Below, in pieces: positions 55,530 to 64,000 of a DNA stretch of 64,000 nt. The notes beneath the pieces were generated by a model. It had not been told where the DNA came from, did not search any database, and saw only the letters and a list, made by a program, of their open reading frames with translations. The translations under genes were made by a program, and so were the position numbers. This stretch comes from Narthecium ossifragum (taxonomy: Eukaryota > Streptophyta > Magnoliopsida > Dioscoreales > Nartheciaceae): positions 19,292,170-19,356,169 of the forward strand of contig OY986970.1 of assembly GCA_963920575.1 (NCBI GenBank), written 5' to 3'. Every line of letters starts with the position of its first letter. Positions within the stretch are counted from its first letter, which is position 1.

Positions 55530-57384
55530 GGTTTTATGTGCTTTCGCTGTAGGATTACATGCTGTAATGTTATGTAACTCATATCACATGTGTTGTGGCT
55601 AGTTTCAAGTATTCATACCTTACGATTTCCGTATTTTAACGGCTTATTTCCGTATTATCGCCGTTTTGTCGGTTTTTGGTCATTGAGACCTAGGTTTGAG
55701 ATTTAACCATCAAAATCGTGTTTTAATCGTATCATTAGCTTCTCCATCATCTTTTACGCATGCTTGCAAAGCTTCATCAACTTCCAACTTGATTTGATCC
55801 TTCAAATCTAAGAAATTGGATTTCTGACACTGTTCTGATGAACTGTGCCTAAGGCTCGACGGTCGATCGGTGGATCGACCGTCCAGCGTTGATACGCTAT
55901 TTCTGGGCCTGACGGTCGACCATCGGATCGACCGTCGCATCGACCGTCAGGTTCTGTCTGGCTTTTGGTCTCCCAGGGTCGATGCTCGGATCGACCGCGG
56001 GATCTTCTCTTTTTTCCGTTTTGCCTCACGGTCGACCGTCACATCGACTGTCAGGCTCTGTGTCCATTTTGGCTTCCCAGGGTCGATGTACCGATCGACC
56101 GTCACCCATGTGTTTTTCCTCTCTTTGGTCTCACGGTCGACCGTCGGATCGACCGTGACATCGACCGTGGCCTCACGGTCGACCGTCGGATCGACCGTGA
56201 GCCCTTGAACACTGTTTTCTGGGTTTCTTTGAATGGCTTTCATTTGTGATAGATACTTAAGCATGTTGGGAAGCATGTACGTTGTTTTCATGGAGTTTTC
56301 AAGGGATTTCTATTGAAATGGAGGATTGAATCGCGTGCTTACCCTTTTTGGGCAAATTGTGGTTTTAAGTGCATTTAATACTTGGTTTGATAAGTAGTTA
56401 AATGCTTATTTGGTTGCCTAGCCATTAGCTAGCTATAAGTGCTAGCTAATGAGGAATTGTGGAACCTTAGCCTCTTGCCGGCGAGTGTCGAGGGCTATTG
56501 TATATCTGTTGAACCTATAACTGATGTTGTGGCATTTTGAGACATCTAGGGTAGATGTTTGTATAAGTTCATGCATTGTATGCATTACAGGCATATGAGG
56601 TTAGGCGGGCCATGGGTTGATCGCCGATCCGAGGCTCTCGGATAGCTCGGATCTAGCCTTAGGCCAATGGCTGGGTAGTAAGGATTAGGGCGTGATTAAA
56701 GTGAATCTTATGTTATTGAGGATATGTTATAGTTGACCCTGATCAATGTTTTGAGGTTTAGAGGTCGTGTTGTCCTCCCAAGGCCAAGTGATAAGGATGG
56801 TTGTCGATGTGTTCCCGACGTGGTCCCTAAGGCATGGTGATCTTGCATGTTACTGTTCCTTGGCCTCCTGGTAACATGTTCAGGAGAGAGGTTTCATGAC
56901 AGGAGCCCTTGGGACATCGACAGGGTTGTGAGACCCGTGGCATCCGTTAGACTTGAGTGGGGAGACAACGCTGTTGTTGTTTTCCTCCTTTCTGTGTGCC
57001 GTAGAGTAGAACTCTACTGAGCTACTGAGCTTATCGCTCACTCCTACCCGGGCTGCGTTTGCAGGTGCAGGCGCCAGTTCTTCTTCAGTAGAGCCAGCAG
57101 GATCTGCGTTTGGCGTTGTACTTTTTGATAGTTATATATTGTAAACATCTTTCGAGGAATTTTGGACTATTGTATAAATCTTTCCCTTGAAGAAGTTTGA
57201 TAAAGAATTTTGTATCAGTACAACTTGATGTATATATATGAATTGGATTACTGTTTCACCTCTGGAATATAAATTGTTTAAATTTATCTGTCTTTTCCGC
57301 TTTGTATCGCGCCAATTGGAGATAAATAGTGATAGGAACCCTCACGCCCCGTCCTGGATGGGTTTTCTGGGTCGGGGTGTGACA
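55530..57384 (+). mobile_element. Solo LTR I, part 2
   Basis: It resumes GGTTTTATGTGCTTTCGCTG and ends GGTCGGGGTGTGACA. It contains the GTCGAC array (55855-56200), the module 2 hairpin (56626-56653) and module 1 (57003-57075). The assembled LTR is about 2.34 kb, like K. Confidence 0.92.
55855..56200. repeat. GTCGAC/GATCGAC palindrome array in LTR I
   Basis: Groups such as GACGGTCGACCATCGGATCG, spaced by GTTCTGTCTGGCTTTTGG and CCCAGGGTCGATGC. It lies downstream of the LTR TATA box. Confidence 0.9.
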
Positions 57385-59476
57385 TCGATCCTTCTGTGCC
57401 AGAAAGTCTTGACAGTGGAGTTGAGAGGACGGCTGCCGTTGGCCATCGCTCTCCACTGTCAGAGGGAGAGAGGACTTTCTCTCCTCTCCTCCCCCTTTTC
57501 CCGTCCTTCCCTGGCTTTTCCCCTTCCTCTTCTCCTCTTCTCCTTCTCCTTCTTCTTCCTTCTTCTTTCTTCTTCCCGCGGTTCTGCTTCCCCTGTTTTT
57601 CCGGCAGCCTTCTTCTTCTCTGTTCTCCCTCCTCCAGCCATGATTTTGGGCGTTTCAAGGCTCGTTGGATCCGTGGCGGCGTGAGGAAGATCTCTAGTGT
57701 GGTTTGAAGCTGGGTTAGTGACTGGTTAGTGGGGAATCAACCGAGGTTTAGCGTTTCCGATAGGTTTCTACCTACCTGAGTTAGTTTAGGGGTTTTCTTT
57801 TAATCTAGTCGTTAGATCTTGCTGTTCTTTGTGTTGTTGGATTCCTCTTACTTAGTGTAATTTCTGTTATAAGTTTCATTAGCTTTGGTTGAGATTTTAG
57901 TAGGATTTAAGCATGTTTAATCTCGGATTTTCCGGTTTCTGCTGTTCTTGAAGAACAACTGGTTTACGGCGTGTTTTTCAATCGGTACGTGCATGTGCTC
58001 GAGTTGTGATGAACATAAGAGTTGTAAATTTTTGAATCTACTCTCATACCCAACTGATTTCATAATTTTCGGATTTTTCTACGATTGGTTATAAATTTCT
58101 TACTGGTGGGCTGCGTTGCAGCAAGTTAATGGTAAGTTAGTTTGATTAGCGGTTTTGATTAGTGTTTTTCCGTTAATCGAGCCATTGGATGTTTCCCAAT
58201 TTTGGATATGTTGATCCCGACATGTTGAGCTACTGAGGTCTAAGTTGGATCTCGAATCCGACACCGTGTGGACGTCGGATCAACGGGGTCAATTAGCCTC
58301 TAAGTAGAGGATTTTGGTGTTTTAAATAATATTATATGTTCGAAACATATAATATTATATTTTACTATTCATCGGAGTTTTTGGGGTTTCTTCCCATTGC
58401 AGGAGTCCACGGTTGACGGCCGCGGTACCGTTGTAATGCCGGGACCCGCTGCGGATTGGCTGGCAGCGGTTGGTAGTACCGCTGCAGCGATCCTATTGGA
58501 CTTGTATGTTGACTTTATCATACTGTTGCATGCTTACCTCTTATCTGTGTATGTTCATAGCATGCATTTCTTGTTGTGCATTAGTTGTATGGTTAGGACG
58601 TGGGTGATCTGTGGGTCGCCGTCCCGAGGCTGGAAGCTCAGATTTAGCCCTAGGACCGGGGTTGGGTAGTTTGGACCTGGTTCGAATTATGATGTCCAGT
58701 CAAAGTTGATGATAGGCCTAGATGACTGGTACACCTGTTGCTTGGTGATTGTAAAGGTCGTGTTGGCCTCGAGTCGGATGCTGAGGTGTAGCCGGTGTCC
58801 CACTGTGTTGACTCTTGAGTAGAGGAGTTCCCTACTCAACGGTGTCGTTTCCCGTCTGCAGTGCCTTTCCCTGCTTGTGAGCCAGCAGTGTTGTTCCTTC
58901 TATTGAGTGTGACCTGACATGTGACCAGCTTGGTTGGAAGACCATGATCGTGGGCCTCAGGGATACGCGGTGGGGTTATGAGACCCCTTTATACACCCAG
59001 GTCTTACTTGAGGGTGACACTGTTGCGTTTCCCTCTCCCTTCTATGTGTCATAGTGTAGAACCCTACTGAGCTTTAGGCTCACTCCTACCCGGGCTGCGT
59101 TTTGCAGGTGCAGGCGTTAGCTCCTCTTCGGTGGCCCCTACCGGGCAGTTGGTCGGCAGTGCGGCGGCGCCAGGCGGAGTCTGAGAGGTGGTGATCTTTA
59201 TTGCTTTAAAACCTATGTTAGATAGCCTCCTACGGGAGTAATGTTGTATTTGGATCTTCCCCTCTCCGAGGATATGTATATTAAATTCACTTGGGTTTTG
59301 TAATCTGTGGTTCGAGGCTTCTTTAATTATGTCTTTTTTAAATTGAGGGTATTTGTGATGATTGTTAGGGAGACCAATAGGTTAGAGGGAACCCTCGCCA
59401 ATATTTTTTCACGGTTTGTTAGGTTTCGGTTCACGTCACCTGGCCCGGTTGGTCTTTTGCGGGTCGGTGCGCGACA
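57385..59476 (+). mobile_element. Element H: 3' LTR, part 2
   Basis: It resumes TCGATCCTTCTGTGCCAG, carries a C/T tract (57465-57600), a diverged module 2 (58608-58665) and module 1 (59060-59115), and ends GGGTCGGTGCGCGACA. The C-prime 5' LTR resumes immediately after. Open frames in it (57238-57707 and antisense) reflect the pyrimidine tract. Confidence 0.87.
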
Positions 59477-60082
59477 GAAGCCCCCCGTAAGAGAGGAACA
59501 AGATAGCATCCCATCTAAAAACCCTAAAAAGTGCCTATTTATAACCCAGGAAACATCCTTAACTCGGATTAGATCTGGGCATTTAATTTTTTTCACAGAT
59601 AAAGGAATGATTGATCTTCATAGGGTGAAGATCGATCATTTCAATCATTTAGTCTTCTATCGCTGGCTACCCCGTAAAGGATCGATAATCTTATAGGAGA
59701 TGATCGATCATTGTCGTGTATTGTTGGTCACACCTCATGGATGATCGAGCATTCCATGAAGGAAGATCGATCTTTTCAAACCTTGCTCTCTGCCAGTGTT
59801 AACGTACATAAATGATCGATCCTTTCATGATTGATGATCGATCCCTTCATGATGTGCTCTCTGTCAGGTTGATGCATATAAATGATCGATCTTCTCATGC
59901 TATGATGATCGATCATTTATGTTGGAATTGCCCTAATGTGCTCGTTTTAACTCCAAAATTGATCTAACTCTTACTGAGGTCTTTTGTACCTGAAATATAT
60001 TAAAAATAGTTAGTGAAGTATTGATCGGAGACTAACATAGCCAAATTATAGGGGTAATTTATGCACTTTTCAAGTCTTATCA
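59477..60082 (-). mobile_element. Element C-prime: 5' LTR (partial)
   Basis: It matches the C-prime 3' LTR from 34937 onward (GAAGCCCCCC..TAAGAGAGGAACAAGA) and ends CTTTTCAAGTCTTATCA before the target duplication AGAGA (60083-60087). It contains the TATA box (59534-59544, minus) and an array (59600-59910). The inner ~1 kb of this LTR, the primer site and gag start were lost with the left part of H. Confidence 0.87.
59600..59910. repeat. GATCGATC palindrome array in C-prime 5' LTR
   Basis: The counterpart of 35073-35385 with small differences. Confidence 0.9.
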
Positions 60083-60398
60083 AGAGACAGAGAGGAGAGA
60101 GGGTTTTATACTAATGCCGAGATTTAATCTGGGTTGTCCGTCTTGATCTTTTCCGATCGAGTTCCGATCTTTCGATCAGGAACGCCTATAAGGATCTAAT
60201 CAACCACATGCATCAATTCAAGACCGTATGTGCACTACGTGGGTGTGAAACCCAACTCCATAAGGGTAGATTACCAAAATGCCCTTGGAGTTGCAATTAT
60301 CGAAGCGATCGTTGAATCAGGCCAACCAGGCCAAAACCAACCAAGCCATGCCTTCGACCTAACGCGATCGGATCAGGTTGGAGGTACGGGTCCTTACA
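60083..60398 (-). mobile_element. Solo LTR B, part 3
   Basis: It contains GATC dyads (60140-60180) and the family end GGAGGTACGGGTCCTTACA, followed by GTTTT (60399-60403), the second copy of the B duplication (GTCTT at the left, one change). Confidence 0.85.
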
Positions 60399-60403
60399 GT
60401 TTT

Positions 60404-60644
60404 TATGAATGATTTTTCTGTGTTTGGAAATTCCTTTGAATCTTGTTTAGACAATCTTTCTAAAGCTCCTGATCGATGCATTGAAACCAATCTAGTTCTT
60501 AATTACGAAAAGAGTCACTTCATAGTTCAAAAATGGATTGTCTTAGGTCACATTGTTTCTAAATGTGGTATAGAAGTTGATAGGGCTAAAGTTGAATTAA
60601 TTGCCAATTTACCTCCACCGTCGTCTATGTATCAGATTCGTTCT
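60404..60644 (+). pseudogene. Athila2 reverse transcriptase, C-terminal half
   Basis: The frame resumes at the catalytic region: MNDFSVFGNSFESCLDNLSK, then NLVLNYEKSHFIVQ and GIVLGHIVSK-like text (here WIVLGHIVSKCGIEVDRAKV). The motif reads M-N-D where active elements have M-D-D, so one catalytic aspartate is replaced by asparagine. It stops near 60644 where an LTR of element A resumes; RNase H, integrase and the 3' LTR are lost. Confidence 0.88.
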
Positions 60645-61040
60645 TTCTCTCTCTCCACGCGATCGTTTAGAGGCTACTGTTCCTTTAAGGGTTTTAAACG
60701 GGTTTTATTAACCTATTTATATGAAGGGTTAATAACATATCTTGGCCGTCCGATTAGTCAGACTAGATTCTGACCGATCAAGCCTCGATCTTCGCGATCA
60801 AACTCAGATCTTTCGATCTGAGGCACAACTAAAGATCTATTCAAATACATATATCATCACATGGCCGTGTGTGCGCTACGCGTGTGTGAAACCAGCTCCG
60901 TCAAGGGTAATTTACCAGATTACCCCCAGAGCCGAACCGATCAACGAAGATCGCGAAGTAAGGCCAACCAAGCCCAAAACCAACAGAACCAGACCCTCGA
61001 CCCAAGCGGTCAGACCGGGTTGGAGGTACAGGTCCTCATA
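60645..61040 (-). mobile_element. Element A: left LTR, part 2
   Basis: About 395 bp that are nearly identical to 63430-63825 (CGTTTAGAGGCTACTGTTCC, CTACGCGTGTGTGAAACCAG). It ends GGTACAGGTCCTCATA, the start of the LTR on the minus strand (CACA changed to CATA). Confidence 0.85.
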
Positions 61041-61102
61041 ACCTATCACCCTTAAAGGAATTTTGTCCTCGAAATTCGGTAAGAGTAGGGTCGAAAACCA
61101 AC
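61041..61102 (-). other. Element A: internal remnant with polypurine tract
   Basis: On the minus strand the text AATTTCGAGGACAAAATTCC and TTTAAGGGTGATAGG is the end of a chromoviral internal region, like 52950-52983 in H. Only ~62 bp of the internal region survive. Confidence 0.7.
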
Positions 61103-63825
61103 AGAACATTACAACACCTTTGATTTACAACTGACTTTTTAATCATACAATTCTGTTTTTGGATACATCAGATTATACATCAATTTATTAAAACTGTAAA
61201 TGAACTGTAGAAGAACTTCTCGAAACTCCAAGTCCTCGATCACCTCGAAATGTCGCGCCATCTTCTAGAAGAACACCTGAAAGAAGGAACCGCATCGACC
61301 TGCATCACCGATGCAGCCCAGGTAGGGTGAGCAACAATGCCCAGTAAGGTTCTACTCTACGTCACACTCAAAGAAGGGGAAACCACAACAGTATTGTCCT
61401 TCATCCCATGTCTAAGGTACCACTGGAAGCATCACACCTCGTCGATCCAGAATGGGCCCCTAAATAGGGTCACCCTCACCCAAGCGACGAAACAAGGAGG
61501 ATGGCCAACACGAGCCCGGACCCAGGGTCGGTGCATCGCCGATGCACTCACCGCCGGAGCTCTCACCGTACACCACCCCTTGTATGGGGACATACGTCAT
61601 GGACATCGACATCCACCCTTAGGCCCTTGGGACAAACAGACAATACGACCTCTATTCCTCAATAACAATATAATGTTCCAGTCTTATTACCTAATAATCC
61701 TCGAATGATATCAAACATAATCATTGATGACAAACACGTCCTAATCCTCGACTACCCAAACCCCGGTCCTAGGGCTACATCCGGGCTACCCGAGAACCCC
61801 GGATCGGCGATCGAAACCATCGCCTACCACCTAGCCTTAATGCTTCTAATACATTACAACATGCATGAGCCTACACAATCAACTAGGCCTAGGTGTCTCT
61901 ACATGACATCTCATCAAACATGTCCAATTTAGCATATAAGACGTAAAAGAGAGCTAAGCTATTTCAGTAATATCATGTTTCAATCCAAATTTCGGCATTA
62001 CGACGGGCACACCGCCGGCCTTAGTCTTATACATGATATAAGCAAGTATAATTGAGATAATAGATATGAGATTATAGGAATTAATTGAGGGAAAAGACAT
62101 AGAGCACTATAAAGGATTTATTCATGAGCCTCAAACACCATTCACTTCAAATTTAAATGCAAAGCTAATCCACCCGTCATGGCATAAACAGGATGAAGCA
62201 TAGCAGTCTTAGCTCACTTATAGTAGGCAAGCATGGCAGAAAAGAACGTAGGTATGGCATAGACATGAATACAACATCGCTACCGGAAGCAACGCAAGGC
62301 ATGAATAGAGAGACGAATCATGGTAAGAGCATTGCAGTCGCATGAGAAGGAGTCTAAAAATAGAAGATCCAGATAAATGACAGAATAATCAACGGATTAA
62401 TCAAGGACTAGATGCAAGCAGAGCAAAGTAGATCAATCCCATTAGAATTCACATGATGCATGGCATCAGACACCTTGCATGAGCTCATTTCCATTGTTGT
62501 GAATCAAAACCAACCAGAGAAAACAACCGGAGCACAACAAAGAATCGCAGCAAGGAACTCATCGATCAAGCTAACAAGGAAGGATTTCCTAAAGATAAAC
62601 AAAGAACTAGCTAACAACATCCCCTGTTTTGGCCACTAAGAATCCATCACCTCTTTGCAAACCAATCAAGGTAGGAGCTAAAGAAATTTAAACCAATAGA
62701 AATCCAACTTCATAAATCCGACGATGGCGATAGATCAACCAAACAAGATCTCACAATTTCTAGGAATCAAACTAATCTTTGAAATCCACGAGTAGCCAGA
62801 AGGGGAAGAGAAAGCAGGTGGCAAGGGAGAAGAGGAATAGTAGACATGGAACAGAGCACTACCGGAGAGAGGAGAAACAAGCCATGGCCGGAATTATTAG
62901 GGCCAGTCTCGCCGGGAACAAGGAAGAAAGGGGACGCCGGAAAAACAGAGGAAAAGGGGGAAAACAAAACCAAAGCTCCAAAAAAAATCCATCACGCCCA
63001 CAGCTCTATGCAAGAACAGCAAAGAAGAGATGAGAAGCACACATCGAAGACCATGAAATCAACAAAGGAAGCCAAGATCCTAACTTTGCAAACATCAAAC
63101 CGATCCTACTCTAAGCTAATAGAGTCTAAACCAAGTATAGGGAAGAAGCCCTACCTCTGGATTACTTCTCCCTCTTCTTCTTCTTCTTCTCCGACTGCAA
63201 GCACCGTCGGCGCACGCCTCAGACTCCTCTGGTCGCGGTTGATCACCTCCGCTGGTTCCTCTCCTCAGCCGTCGAGCACCGTTGTCATTGTTGTCGTTCT
63301 TCCTGCCACGGTCGCCGTCATCGGACGGGATGCGTGCCCGCTTCATCTCCTCCGGCCGCTGGACACCGACGCCGGACTCCTCTCCTCCTCTCTCTCTCTC
63401 CGCGAGATCGGGCCGCCGCTCTCTCTTATTCTTTCTCTCTCCACGTGATTGTTTAGAGGCTACCGTTCCCTTAAGGGTTTTAAACGGGTTTATTAACCTA
63501 TTTATATGAAGGGTTAATAACATATTTTAGTCGTCCGATTAGTCAGACTAGATCCTGACCGATCAAGCCTCGATCTTCGCGATTGAACTCAGATCCTTCG
63601 ATCTGAGGCACACCTAAAGATCTATTCAAACACATACATCATCACATAACCGTATGTGCGCTACGCGTGTGTGAAACCAGCTCCGTCAAGGGTAATTTAC
63701 CAGATTACCCCCAGAGCCGCAACGATCAACGAAGATCGCGAAGCAAGGCCAACCAAGTCCAAAACCAACAGAACCAGACCCTCGACCCAAGCGGTCAGAC
63801 CGGGTTGGAGGTACAGGTCCTCACA
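61103..63825 (-). mobile_element. Element A: right LTR (lacks its 3' tip)
   Basis: Homologous to 15340-17399 joined to 60645-61040: module 1 at 61310-61365, module 2 hairpin at 61779-61804. It ends GGTACAGGTCCTCACA at 63825. The ~220 bp that start the left LTR (15120-15340) are missing here. Open frames such as 62846-63448 and its antisense show no domain. No target duplication matches 15115-15119. Confidence 0.8.
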
Positions 63826-64000
63826 ATTTAAGCTTTATATTTTTATTTATATAATTATATGTAATTAAAATTAAAAAAAAAATAAACCCACCTAGGCGTC
63901 CGACTAGTCCTCTGGGCGCTAGTCCCCGGGCATTCGCCCGACTAGCGCCTAGCGTTTTTTAGAACCATGGCTGTTTTAGGACAACGAGTTAATAAAATTT
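63826..64000. other. AT-rich flank and partial MITE-like repeat
   Basis: 63826-63885 is AT-rich. 63889-63970 carries CCTAGGCGTCCGACTAG and CGACTAGCGCCTAGCG, inverted GC-rich text ending TTTTTTAGAACCATGG, like a common plant dispersed repeat. It runs off the window edge. Confidence 0.45.

Noticed and set aside
57238..57707. Frames of about 100-150 codons rich in Leu/Ser/Phe, with Lys/Glu/Arg-rich antisense
   Set aside because: They overlap the C/T tract of the H LTR and the LTR junction at 57384; not a gene.
62846..63448. A 200-codon frame in the right LTR of element A
   Set aside because: It is GC- and Ser-rich, has an equally open antisense frame, shows no domain and lies within an LTR.

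Overview
The window looks like nuclear DNA of a flowering plant: one intron-rich gene with GT..AG exons, a chloroplast-type transit peptide and only plant-type repeats (Ty3/gypsy chromovirus and Athila/Tat-like LTR elements, a Cassandra TRIM, hAT-like MITEs). I cannot assign order or species from the sequence.

Region 1 (1-11.3 kb, minus strand) holds the 5' half of an alpha-glucan (starch/glycogen) phosphorylase gene. Ten exons join in frame to give residues 1-576; the catalytic C-terminal half lies beyond the left edge. Exon 1 encodes a probable plastid transit peptide and an ACT (small-ligand regulatory) domain fused ahead of the phosphorylase fold. Introns carry two related hAT-like MITEs and a decayed copia-like LTR.

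Region 2 (11.3-12.4 kb) is the upstream side of that gene: a pyrimidine-rich leader, then AT-rich DNA with a direct repeat flanking a GC-rich fragment.

Region 3 (12.4-63.8 kb) is one stack of LTR retrotransposons, named here by letter: Athila1 relic; element A (minus) next to or in it; Athila2 (plus) in an LTR of A; solo LTR B in the reverse transcriptase of Athila2; and in B two further stacks. The first is solo LTR C, holding chromovirus D, which holds a Cassandra TRIM and solo LTR K. The second is element C-prime (minus), holding the gag-protease element E (with solo LTRs F and G) and the chromovirus remnant H (with solo LTR I, which holds solo LTR J). Nesting reaches eight levels. Most junctions are supported by target-site duplications read directly. 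No retroelement here has an intact full pol.

The most striking unexplained pattern is dense clusters of short GATC/GTCGAC-centred palindromes in nearly all these LTRs, in both Athila-like and chromoviral families, with a family-specific palindrome in each. Chromoviral LTRs also share two other modules, one a hairpin whose arms show a compensatory change between subfamilies.
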